The notes beneath the pieces were generated by a model. It saw only the letters and a program-made list of their open reading frames with translations. It had not been told where the DNA came from and did no database searches. The translations under genes were made by a program, and so were the position numbers. A stretch of 8,951 nucleotides of DNA from an uncultured Oscillospiraceae bacterium (GTDB lineage: Bacteria; Bacillota; Clostridia; Oscillospirales; Acutalibacteraceae): assembly GCA_900546895.1 (NCBI GenBank), contig UREO01000107.1:1-8951 (forward strand), in the 5' to 3' direction. This document shows, in pieces, positions 1 to 5,390 of this stretch. Position 1 is the stretch's first letter; every line of letters begins with the position of its first letter.

Positions 1-285
1 CTCAAGGCCCGAAAGGCACAAAGAAAGCAGCAAACTGGAATACACGGTTTTAATGGCAAAATTTCTTCCCAGAAACAGAAAGCCCAGAATCAGGAGCAGC
101 ACATTCAGAATCAGGTTGACGGTGCTCGGCGAGAGGGGGGTGACCCTGCCGAGAACGACCGAAAGGCCGGTTACGCCGCCGAAGGTGAAATTGTTCGGAA
201 ATTTAAAGAAATAGACACCCGAAACAATTAACAGCGTGCTGACCGTAATATAGAAATATTCTTTGATGATTGTCCCGTGTTTCAT
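1..285 (-). CDS. YitT family membrane protein, N-terminal part (runs off left edge)
   Basis: The reverse strand from 285 down to 1 reads as 95 uninterrupted codons starting MKHGTIIKEYFYIT. Two hydrophobic segments are visible (about residues 11-29 and 55-73). Between them is NNFTFGGVTGLSVVL at residues 31-45, typical of the first loop of YitT/DUF161 membrane proteins, where a Gly-Gly-Val/Ile-Thr-Gly motif follows the first helix. The start at 285 is preceded by an AGAGGA ribosome binding site six bases upstream and by a good promoter at 329-356. YitT proteins are multi-pass membrane proteins of poorly defined function, usually around 280 residues with a C-terminal soluble domain, so roughly the last two thirds lies outside the window. 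It is transcribed divergently from perR. Family assignment is fairly secure; substrate or role is unknown. Confidence 0.8.
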   Translation of the reverse strand, partial: MKHGTIIKEYFYITVSTLLIVSGVYFFKFPNNFTFGGVTGLSVVLGRVTPLSPSTVNLILNVLLLILGFLFLGRNFAIKTVYSSLLLSLCLSGLE

Positions 286-328
286 AAAAATCCTCTTCCG
301 GTATTCCTCTTTTTCAAATCCATTGCTT

Positions 329-356
329 ATTGTATCAGAAAACAGACATAAATCAA
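329..356 (-). promoter_or_regulatory. Sigma-A-type promoter for the YitT family gene
   Basis: Read on the minus strand, TTGATT (-35, plus coordinates 351-356) is followed after 16 bases by TACAAT (-10, 329-334). The -10 is preceded by TGA, which fits an extended -10 (TGn) element. It lies about 44 bases upstream of the YitT start codon. Confidence 0.65.
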
Positions 357-418
357 CCGATAGTTGTGATTTCTGTCTCAACATTTTCAATTATTTAAAA
401 ATATTTTTGTAAAAGCCC

Positions 419-447
419 TTTACAACCCGGAAACGGTGTGTTAATAT
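419..447 (+). promoter_or_regulatory. Sigma-A-type promoter for the perR-rubrerythrin operon
   Basis: TTTACA (-35, 419-424) is separated by 17 bases from TAATAT (-10, 442-447). Both hexamers are close to consensus with ideal spacing. Transcription would begin near 453-455, immediately before the inverted repeat at 461-473 and about 36 bases before the preferred perR start codon. Confidence 0.7.
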
Positions 448-460
448 ATAAAACGAGAAC

Positions 461-473
461 AGTAATTATTACT
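461..473. promoter_or_regulatory. Candidate PerR/Fur-type operator in the perR leader
   Basis: AGTAAT-T-ATTACT is a perfect 6-1-6 inverted repeat just downstream of the predicted transcription start of perR. Its centre AAT-n-ATT matches the core of the Bacillus PerR box (TTATAAT-n-ATTATAA), although the outer positions deviate. A Fur-family repressor bound here would block its own promoter, consistent with the known autoregulation of perR in Firmicutes. Binding by this PerR is inferred. Confidence 0.55.
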
Positions 474-489
474 AATTATGGAGAGCGAT

Positions 490-897
490 ATGGAAAAGAA
501 ACAAAATTACAGCAGAAAACGCGAAGCAATTTTAAATGCGATCAAAAGCACGTCCATCCATCCCACGGCGGAATGGGTGTATCAAACGCTGAAGCCGGTC
601 TATCCGGACTTGAGCCTTGGTACGGTCTACCGCAATCTGGCCCAATTTAAAAATGACGGGGTCATTGTCAGCGTGGGAACGGTGAACGGCCAGGAACGGT
701 TTGACGGAAATACGGAACCGCATACGCATTTTATCTGTTCCTCCTGCGGTGCTGTGATTGATATTTCCGGTGAATTTGTCCCTTCGGCGGTCAAAGATGC
801 AATTGCCAAAGAATATTGTGTCCGTGTCGATTCCACAGATGTTCAGTTTCACGGACTGTGCTCAGAATGCTTAAAAAGGCGGCCGCCTTTAGAATAA
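490..897 (+). CDS. perR: PerR, peroxide-sensing Fur-family repressor
   Basis: A 135-residue Fur-superfamily repressor. The N-terminal winged helix runs to about residue 70 and contains SLGTVYRNL (42-50), the Fur-family recognition-helix signature. The dimerisation domain carries two structural zinc CxxC pairs, C83/C86 and C124/C127. Residues corresponding to the B. subtilis PerR regulatory metal site are all present with a constant offset of 13: H24, D72, H78, H80 and D91. The aspartate at 91, where Fur normally has glutamate, favours PerR over Fur, because in PerR that residue permits iron-catalysed oxidation of the metal-binding histidines. An upstream in-frame ATG at 478 is possible, but ATG 490 has GGAGAG four bases before it while 478 has no ribosome binding site, so 490 is preferred. 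The gene is followed 25 bp later by reverse rubrerythrin, a known PerR target in clostridia, with no terminator between, so co-transcription is likely. Confidence 0.9.
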   Translation: MEKKQNYSRKREAILNAIKSTSIHPTAEWVYQTLKPVYPDLSLGTVYRNLAQFKNDGVIVSVGTVNGQERFDGNTEPHTHFICSSCGAVIDISGEFVPSAVKDAIAKEYCVRVDSTDVQFHGLCSECLKRRPPLE

Positions 898-922
898 ATA
901 TTTTAATATGGAGGATTTTAAG

Positions 923-1465
923 ATGAAGAAATTTGTATGTTCTGTATGTGGTTATGTTTACGAGGGCGAAGAAGCCCCTGATTTTTGCCCGCAGTGTAAG
1001 GCTCCCAAGGAGAAGTTTGTAGAGCAAAGCGGAGAAGCTTCGTTTGCCTGCGAGCATGAAGTTGGCATTGCAAAGGGGATCGACAAGGAAGTTTACGACG
1101 GGCTGGTTGCAAACTTCAACGGCGAATGCTGCGAAGTCGGCATGTATCTGGCAATGTCCCGCCAGGCCGACCGCGAGGGATACCCCGAAATTGCCGAAGC
1201 ATTTAAAAGATACGCGCTGGAAGAAGCCAATCATGCTTCCAGATTTGCGGAACTCCTCGGCGAGGTCGTAACCAACAGCACCAAAAAGAATCTTCAGCTG
1301 CGCGCGGATGCCGAAGCGGGCGCCTGCTCCGGAAAGCTTGATCTTGCAAAGAGAGCAAAATCACTGAATTACGATGCGATCCATGATACCGTACATGAGA
1401 TGGCAAAGGATGAAGCCCGCCATGGTGCCGGTTTCAAGGGCTTGCTTGCAAGATATTTCGGCTAA
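923..1465 (+). CDS. rbr: Reverse rubrerythrin (N-terminal rubredoxin plus ferritin-like diiron domain)
   Basis: 180 residues with the domain order opposite to classical rubrerythrin. A rubredoxin-type Fe(SCys)4 site comes first (C6, C9, C22, C25, the CxxCGY and CPQCKAP motifs), then a four-helix diiron domain with NFNGECCEVGMY (64-75), EEANHA (100-105) and DEARHG (163-168). These supply likely iron ligands E68, E71, E101, H104, E164 and H167. Reverse rubrerythrins in Clostridium acetobutylicum reduce H2O2 and O2 using electrons delivered through rubredoxin reductases and are strongly derepressed when PerR is inactivated. The same role is expected here as a soluble cytoplasmic peroxide scavenger. 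ATG 923 is chosen because GGAGG lies eight bases upstream at 910-914; the in-frame ATG at 908 overlaps that site. It is the second gene of the perR operon and ends shortly before a strong terminator, so transcription from the perR promoter would tie it to peroxide sensing. Confidence 0.9.
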   Translation: MKKFVCSVCGYVYEGEEAPDFCPQCKAPKEKFVEQSGEASFACEHEVGIAKGIDKEVYDGLVANFNGECCEVGMYLAMSRQADREGYPEIAEAFKRYALEEANHASRFAELLGEVVTNSTKKNLQLRADAEAGACSGKLDLAKRAKSLNYDAIHDTVHEMAKDEARHGAGFKGLLARYFG

Positions 1466-1495
1466 GCTGTTATCCTTCCCTGAAAATTCATAGAT

Positions 1496-1540
1496 AATCG
1501 GCGCGGTTCTTTTGAGCCGCGCCGGTTTTGTCGTCTTTTA
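1496..1540 (+). terminator. Rho-independent terminator after the perR-rubrerythrin operon
   Basis: CGGCGCGG (1499-1506) pairs with CCGCGCCG (1517-1524). The stem extends inward with a T-G wobble and two more pairs around a TTTT loop, and outward with AA/TT. A T-rich tail (GTTTTGTCGTCTTTTA) follows. It begins about 30 bases after the rubrerythrin stop codon. Confidence 0.85.
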
Positions 1541-1649
1541 TCCAAAAGCTTTGAAATATCTGCCGAAAATCCTGAGAAACTTTTGTCAGGATCAATCAAA
1601 TACAGGTCTACGGCAATGAAGAATCCCGTAACAGAATGCTTGAAACAGC

Positions 1650-1679
1650 TTGCCATTTACCCGTGAAATGTCTTATACT
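1650..1679 (+). promoter_or_regulatory. Sigma-A-type promoter for the flavoprotein pair
   Basis: TTGCCA (1650-1655) and TATACT (1674-1679) are separated by 18 bases, some 55 bases upstream of the flavoprotein start codon. No obvious inverted repeat overlaps it, so no regulator is proposed. Confidence 0.6.
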
Positions 1680-1733
1680 GTAAGTAACTTTTGCCGAATG
1701 CCCGGGCAAGTCCGGCAGTTTTAGGAGGATATC

Positions 1734-2984
1734 ATGGATTCTTGCGATATTGCCGTAATCGGCGGGGGAGCGTCCGGCCTGATGGCCGCCGCGGCCGCGG
1801 CGGAGGAATGCGGACGAAGCCATATTCACGCGAAAACAGCGGTGTTGGAAGCCAATCCGCGCGTCGGTAAAAAGCTGCTGGCGACCGGAAACGGGCGCTG
1901 CAACCTGACGAACAGGAACGTCGGTATCGCGCATTATCACGGGGATACCGGTCTGGCGGCGCCGATTCTCAATACCTGTTCCCCACAGGAGATTATCGAC
2001 CGCTTTCTGTCGTTCGGCCTGCTTTGCAGGGAACTGGACGAAGGCCGCGTTTATCCGAACAGCCTGCAGGCGTCCGCCGTTCTGGACGTTCTTCGGCTGC
2101 AGCTGGAGCGGCTGAAGGTGGAAACCGTCTGCGATTTTCCTGTTGCCGCGGTCAGAAAGTCCGCGTCCGGGTTTGAAATTTCCTCGGCGTCCGGCCAGAT
2201 TCACACAAAGCGTCTGATTCTGGCCTGCGGAGGAAAGGCCTATCCCCAGCTCGGCTCCGACGGGAGCGGATATCAGATCGCGTCCTCTTTGGGCCACAGC
2301 GTTATAAGGCTGTGGCCGTCTCTGGTTCAGGTAAAAACCGATCCCCGACGGGCGAAACCGCTGAAAGGGGCGCGCAGCGCGGCGGCTGCAACCCTCCTTT
2401 TGAACGGGGAACCTGTAAAAACCGTCAGCGGCGAGGTTCAGTTTACAGAAAACGGGCTGTCGGGTATCTGTATTTTTGAGCTTTCCCGTCTGGTGGGGGA
2501 AGCCGGTACCGGCAGAAAAACGGAAATCTCGCTCGACCTGCTGCCGGAGTATTCCGTCCAGCAGATTCTTTCCATGCTCCAAGACAGAAAAGAAGCGCTA
2601 AAAATGCTGCCGGCGGGTGACCTTTTGAGCGGGTGCGTCCATAAGCTGGTAGGGCGGGAAGTGGTCCGGGCCGCGCTTTCCCGGGTGCCGAAGCGTGCCG
2701 CAGAGCTGAAACAGGCGGAGCTTGTTTCCGTTGCCGGCCGGGTAAAGGATTTTCGCTTCGACGTTTTGGGAACGCTTTCCTGGAAGGATGCCCAGGTCAC
2801 GGCGGGCGGAGTCCCGCTGGGGGAGACGGACGAAAATCTGCAGTCAAAACCGTGTCCGGGCCTGTACCTTGCGGGGGAATTACTGAACATAGACGGCGAC
2901 TGCGGCGGCTTCAACCTTCACTGGGCGTGGAGCTCCGGAATTACCGCGGGAAGCGCCGCCGCGCATTCCTTATTAAAATCATAG
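1734..2984 (+). CDS. HI0933/YhiN-family FAD-dependent oxidoreductase
   Basis: 416 residues, the usual size of the family (COG2081, also annotated as aminoacetone oxidase family FAD-binding enzyme). The N-terminal dinucleotide-binding motif is GGGASG at residues 10-15, with the acidic residue ending the second strand in VLEANPRVGKK. Family signatures follow: LLATGNGRCNLTN, the GRVYPNSLQASAVLDVL segment, ACGGKAYPQLGSDGSGY, and a C-terminal flavin-binding block LYLAGELLNIDGDCGGFNLHWAW. No signal peptide or membrane span is visible, so it should be a cytoplasmic flavoprotein. The physiological substrate is not established for the family. The start is supported by AGGAGG at 1723-1728, five bases upstream. 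The second flavoprotein gene begins 10 bp after its stop codon, implying one operon and perhaps a shared pathway. Confidence 0.88.
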   Translation: MDSCDIAVIGGGASGLMAAAAAAEECGRSHIHAKTAVLEANPRVGKKLLATGNGRCNLTNRNVGIAHYHGDTGLAAPILNTCSPQEIIDRFLSFGLLCRELDEGRVYPNSLQASAVLDVLRLQLERLKVETVCDFPVAAVRKSASGFEISSASGQIHTKRLILACGGKAYPQLGSDGSGYQIASSLGHSVIRLWPSLVQVKTDPRRAKPLKGARSAAAATLLLNGEPVKTVSGEVQFTENGLSGICIFELSRLVGEAGTGRKTEISLDLLPEYSVQQILSMLQDRKEALKMLPAGDLLSGCVHKLVGREVVRAALSRVPKRAAELKQAELVSVAGRVKDFRFDVLGTLSWKDAQVTAGGVPLGETDENLQSKPCPGLYLAGELLNIDGDCGGFNLHWAWSSGITAGSAAAHSLLKS

Positions 2985-2994
2985 AGGGGAAACC

Positions 2995-4575
2995 ATGTAT
3001 CGAATTTCTGAAATCAGCATGAAGCTGGATGGAACCGAGGAGGATTTAAAGCGGGAGGCCGCCGCGCGGCTGAAAGTTGCTCCCGACCGGATCCGTGCCT
3101 GTAAGCTTTCTAAAAAATCCGTGGATGCACGCAAAAAGAACGACGTGCATTTTATTTGTACGGCGGAGGTGGACTGCGGTCAAAATTACAGCCCACGGGA
3201 CCCCAAAATTACGGAAGCGGAGCCTTACCGCTATGAGCTTCCCGCCGGAAAACCGCGCGAAATCCGTCCCGTGGTCGTGGGCTTCGGCCCGGCCGGGCTT
3301 TTTGCCGCGCTGATTCTGGCGCAGGCGGGGCAGAGGCCGGTCGTGTTTGAACGCGGAAGCGCCGTAGAACGCAGAGAGGAACAGGTCGCCCTTTTCTGGA
3401 AAACAGGGGAGCTCGACACGGAAAGCAACGTTCAGTTCGGAGAGGGCGGCGCCGGTACCTTTTCGGACGGAAAGCTGAATACCGGGACAAAGGATTCCCG
3501 CGCCCGAAAGGTGCTGGAGGAATTTGTGGCCGCGGGCGCCCCGCCGGAAATTCTGTATCTGGCAAAGCCGCATATCGGTACGGACAGGCTGCCCGGCGCG
3601 GTCAAAAATATCCGGGAGCGGATCATTGCGCTCGGCGGAGAGGTGCATTTTGAAACCTGTCTGCAAAAGATCCTGATGAAGGACGGCAGGGTGACCGGAT
3701 TGGAGGTAAAACCGCGCGGCGGCTCGTCCTATACGCTGGAAGCGGAACGCGTGATTCTGGCCGTTGGCCACAGCGCCCGGGATACCTTTGAAATGCTGTA
3801 TTCCCTGAAGCTGCCGATGGAACAGAAGCCGTTTTCCGTCGGCGCCCGGATCGAGCATCCGCAGGAGCTGGTCAGCCGTTCCCAGTACGGCTTTTTTGCC
3901 GGTCATCCGGCTCTGGGAGCGGCCGATTACAAACTGGCCGTACACCTGAAAAACGGCAGGGGCGTCTACACGTTCTGCATGTGTCCGGGCGGGCAGGTGG
4001 TCGCCGCCGCGAGCGAGGAAGGACGTCTGGTAACGAACGGGATGAGCAATTTCGCCCGGAACGGAAGAAACGCGAACGCGGCGCTGCTTGTCAGCGTCGG
4101 ACCCGGGGATTTCGGCAGCGGGCATCCGCTCGCCGGTGTGGAATTTCAGCGCAGGCTGGAAGAAAAAGCGTTTCAGCTGGGGGGCGGGGGCTTCCGCGCG
4201 CCGGTACAGCGGGTCGAAGATTTTCTCAGGCGTGTGCCGTCTGAAAAGATCGGCGGCTGTCAGCCGACCTATCTTCCGGGGGTAACGCCCTGCAGTCTGG
4301 ACGACTGCCTGCCGGACTTTATTGCCGACTCCATGCGGCAGGGGATTCTTCTGATGGAGCATAAGCTGAGGGGCTTTTCTGATCCGGATGCCCTTCTGAC
4401 CGCGGTGGAAAGCCGCAGCTCGTCGCCGGTGCGTATTCTGCGCGGTGACGGTATGCAGTCCGTCGCCGCGGAGGGGCTTTATCCGTGCGGGGAAGGCGCG
4501 GGGTACGCGGGCGGCATTATTTCCGCCGCGGTGGACGGAATCAAGTGCGCGGAGCAGGTCGTCAGGGGATGCTGA
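2995..4575 (+). CDS. FAD-dependent dehydrogenase of the COG2509 type
   Basis: 526 residues. An N-terminal region of about 90 residues without a nucleotide-binding motif precedes the FAD-binding Rossmann motif GFGPAG (96-101), whose second strand ends in VVFERG (117-121). Next is NVQFGEGGAGTFSDGKLNT (about 143-161), a hallmark of these uncharacterised FAD-dependent dehydrogenases. The C-terminus ends with LYPCGEGAGYAGGIISAAVDG, the flavin-contacting block that closes the fold. Length and architecture match full-length relatives and no frameshift is seen. A GAGGGGA ribosome binding site sits between the preceding stop and this start, so it is translationally coupled or closely co-expressed with the upstream flavoprotein. 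The reaction is unknown; NAD(P)H-linked redox chemistry is a family-level inference only. The gene is noticeably GC-rich, which creates long spurious open frames on the opposite strand. Confidence 0.87.
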   Translation: MYRISEISMKLDGTEEDLKREAAARLKVAPDRIRACKLSKKSVDARKKNDVHFICTAEVDCGQNYSPRDPKITEAEPYRYELPAGKPREIRPVVVGFGPAGLFAALILAQAGQRPVVFERGSAVERREEQVALFWKTGELDTESNVQFGEGGAGTFSDGKLNTGTKDSRARKVLEEFVAAGAPPEILYLAKPHIGTDRLPGAVKNIRERIIALGGEVHFETCLQKILMKDGRVTGLEVKPRGGSSYTLEAERVILAVGHSARDTFEMLYSLKLPMEQKPFSVGARIEHPQELVSRSQYGFFAGHPALGAADYKLAVHLKNGRGVYTFCMCPGGQVVAAASEEGRLVTNGMSNFARNGRNANAALLVSVGPGDFGSGHPLAGVEFQRRLEEKAFQLGGGGFRAPVQRVEDFLRRVPSEKIGGCQPTYLPGVTPCSLDDCLPDFIADSMRQGILLMEHKLRGFSDPDALLTAVESRSSSPVRILRGDGMQSVAAEGLYPCGEGAGYAGGIISAAVDGIKCAEQVVRGC

Positions 4576-4580
4576 GCACG

Positions 4581-4603
4581 GTTTGCGGGCGTCTGCCCGA
4601 AAC
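4581..4603. terminator. Weak hairpin between convergent genes, possible terminator
   Basis: GTTT-g-CGGGC (4581-4590) can pair with GCCCG-AAAC (4595-4603) around a GTCT loop, with one bulged G. It sits in the 59-bp gap between the convergent dehydrogenase and SOD-like genes. Neither strand has a clear T tract after it, so intrinsic termination is uncertain. Confidence 0.35.
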
Positions 4604-4634
4604 AATGCTTTCTGCACCCCCTGACAATGAAAAA

Positions 4635-5138
4635 TCATTCCATGCCGTTTTGCACGATTTGGCCGCATGCTATTTTGTTTCCTGAATTTCCTGACGGCTG
4701 GGTTTTGAAATCGTCCGGTGATGAATGGACGATGACGGTACGTCCTAGGATTTCGTTCACTGAAAATCTGTCCGTCATAAACGCCATAAAAGCGAATCCA
4801 TGATTTCCGAATAACGGGGGCATGTCGCCCGCGTGTGCGGGGTGAGGGCAGTGCTTCGGGTTGTAATGCGCTCCTGTGTTGGCAAAGGGATCCTGAGCGT
4901 TCCCGGTACATTGATTTCCTTCGTGAATATGGAAGCCAAAGATATCGGCAGGGCAGTTCCCTGTGCTGTGGGGCAGACCGTTGATCTGTGTAAGCACGAG
5001 GACACCGTCCGCCAACTGATAAAAGCAGACCATACCATTTATATTAGGAAACCCCGGACTGCCTTTCACCATGGCATATGCGGAGGGCAGGCCTTTCAAA
5101 ATGTTTTGCATTTGATCGAATTGTGGTTCTAAATACAA
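4635..5138 (-). CDS. sodC: Cu/Zn superoxide dismutase-like protein without signal peptide
   Basis: 167 residues with the complete Cu/Zn SOD metal-site pattern. FGFHIHEG supplies copper ligands H70 and H72. GAHYNP supplies the bridging histidine H91. HPAHAGD supplies H99, H102 and D105 for zinc, and VIVHSSPDDF supplies H138. C77 and C158 are placed to form the conserved intrasubunit disulfide. SODs of this class dismutate superoxide to oxygen and peroxide. Two features are odd. No secretion signal is present, although most characterised bacterial SodC proteins are exported. The active-site arginine that guides superoxide (Arg143 in human SOD1) is replaced by lysine (K155 in GNSGNKIACG). The chosen start is TTG at 5138, preceded by an excellent AGGAGGTG. 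The first in-frame ATG is nine codons in and has no comparable site. It is divergent from the aldo/keto reductase and shares its intergenic region. Family assignment is strong; actual dismutase activity is inferred. Confidence 0.88.
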   Translation of the reverse strand: MYLEPQFDQMQNILKGLPSAYAMVKGSPGFPNINGMVCFYQLADGVLVLTQINGLPHSTGNCPADIFGFHIHEGNQCTGNAQDPFANTGAHYNPKHCPHPAHAGDMPPLFGNHGFAFMAFMTDRFSVNEILGRTVIVHSSPDDFKTQPSGNSGNKIACGQIVQNGME

Positions 5139-5143
5139 ACGAA

Positions 5144-5151
5144 CACCTCCT
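5144..5151 (-). promoter_or_regulatory. Ribosome binding site fixing the TTG start of the SOD-like gene
   Basis: On the minus strand AGGAGGTG is a near-perfect Shine-Dalgarno sequence five bases before TTG at 5138-5136. Without a TTG start this site would be orphaned, so it decides the translation start. Confidence 0.8.
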
Positions 5152-5257
5152 GAGCTATTTTATGTTGTTTCTTTCATTCCAGTTAATCCAAATCAGGATG
5201 AATCCGCGTATCTGGCCGCTGCTTCGATGGGCGGGTATCAATATTTTTAAAAAAGTC

Positions 5258-5288
5258 TTGACTTAAAGTTCAGTTTCAGTTGTAAAAT
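5258..5288 (+). promoter_or_regulatory. Promoter for the aldo/keto reductase gene
   Basis: TTGACT (5258-5263) is followed after 17 bases by TGTAAA (5281-5286) or after 19 bases by TAAAAT (5283-5288). The -35 is strong, while the exact -10 register is ambiguous. The -10 lies inside the inverted repeat 5279-5299, so a repressor bound there would exclude RNA polymerase. Transcription would start about 95 bases before the start codon. Confidence 0.55.
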
Positions 5289-5299
5289 TATTCTACAAC
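5279..5299. promoter_or_regulatory. Candidate PerR box in the SOD/aldo-keto reductase divergent region
   Basis: The inverted repeat is GTTGTA-a-AAT-T-ATT-c-TACAAC, with arms symmetric except for one mismatched pair. Its central 15 bases (5282-5296) agree with the Bacillus PerR consensus TTATAAT-n-ATTATAA at 11 of the 14 specified positions by eye. It overlaps the -10 of the aldo/keto reductase promoter. Direct copies of TTTCAGTT (5274-5281 and 5307-5314) flank its centre. Assignment to PerR is inferred from the match and from perR being encoded in the same window. Confidence 0.5.
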
Positions 5300-5327
5300 A
5301 ATTCCATTTCAGTTTGCGAGACAAAAC

Positions 5328-5361
5328 ACGTTCCACTTCCGCCTTCGGCGGGACGGAACGT
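5328..5361 (+). other. Stable hairpin in the aldo/keto reductase 5' leader
   Basis: ACGTTCC (5328-5334) pairs with GGAACGT (5355-5361). After a small internal loop, TTCCGC (5337-5342) pairs with GCGGGA (5348-5353) around a CTTCG loop. It lies between the predicted transcription start and the ribosome binding site (5377-5384). No T tract follows, so it is more likely an mRNA-stabilising or regulatory leader structure than a terminator. Confidence 0.5.
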
Positions 5362-5390
5362 AAGAGTCAATAGGATAAGGAGGATAATAA

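Noticed and set aside
478..489. Four-codon N-terminal extension of PerR from ATG 478
   Set aside because: No ribosome binding site precedes 478, and the GGAGAG inside this stretch is correctly spaced for ATG 490.
1608..2582. 324-codon open frame on the minus strand opposite the HI0933-like gene
   Set aside because: No family motif, composition typical of an antisense shadow (Arg, Gln, Gly rich), and it would cross the promoter and start of the well-supported plus-strand gene.
3046..4911. 621-codon open frame on the minus strand overlapping the COG2509-like gene and part of the SOD-like gene
   Set aside because: It is antisense to a clearly recognisable flavoprotein in GC-rich DNA. The translation is low-complexity and Arg/Pro/His-rich with no recognisable motif, and it overlaps another real gene in a different frame.
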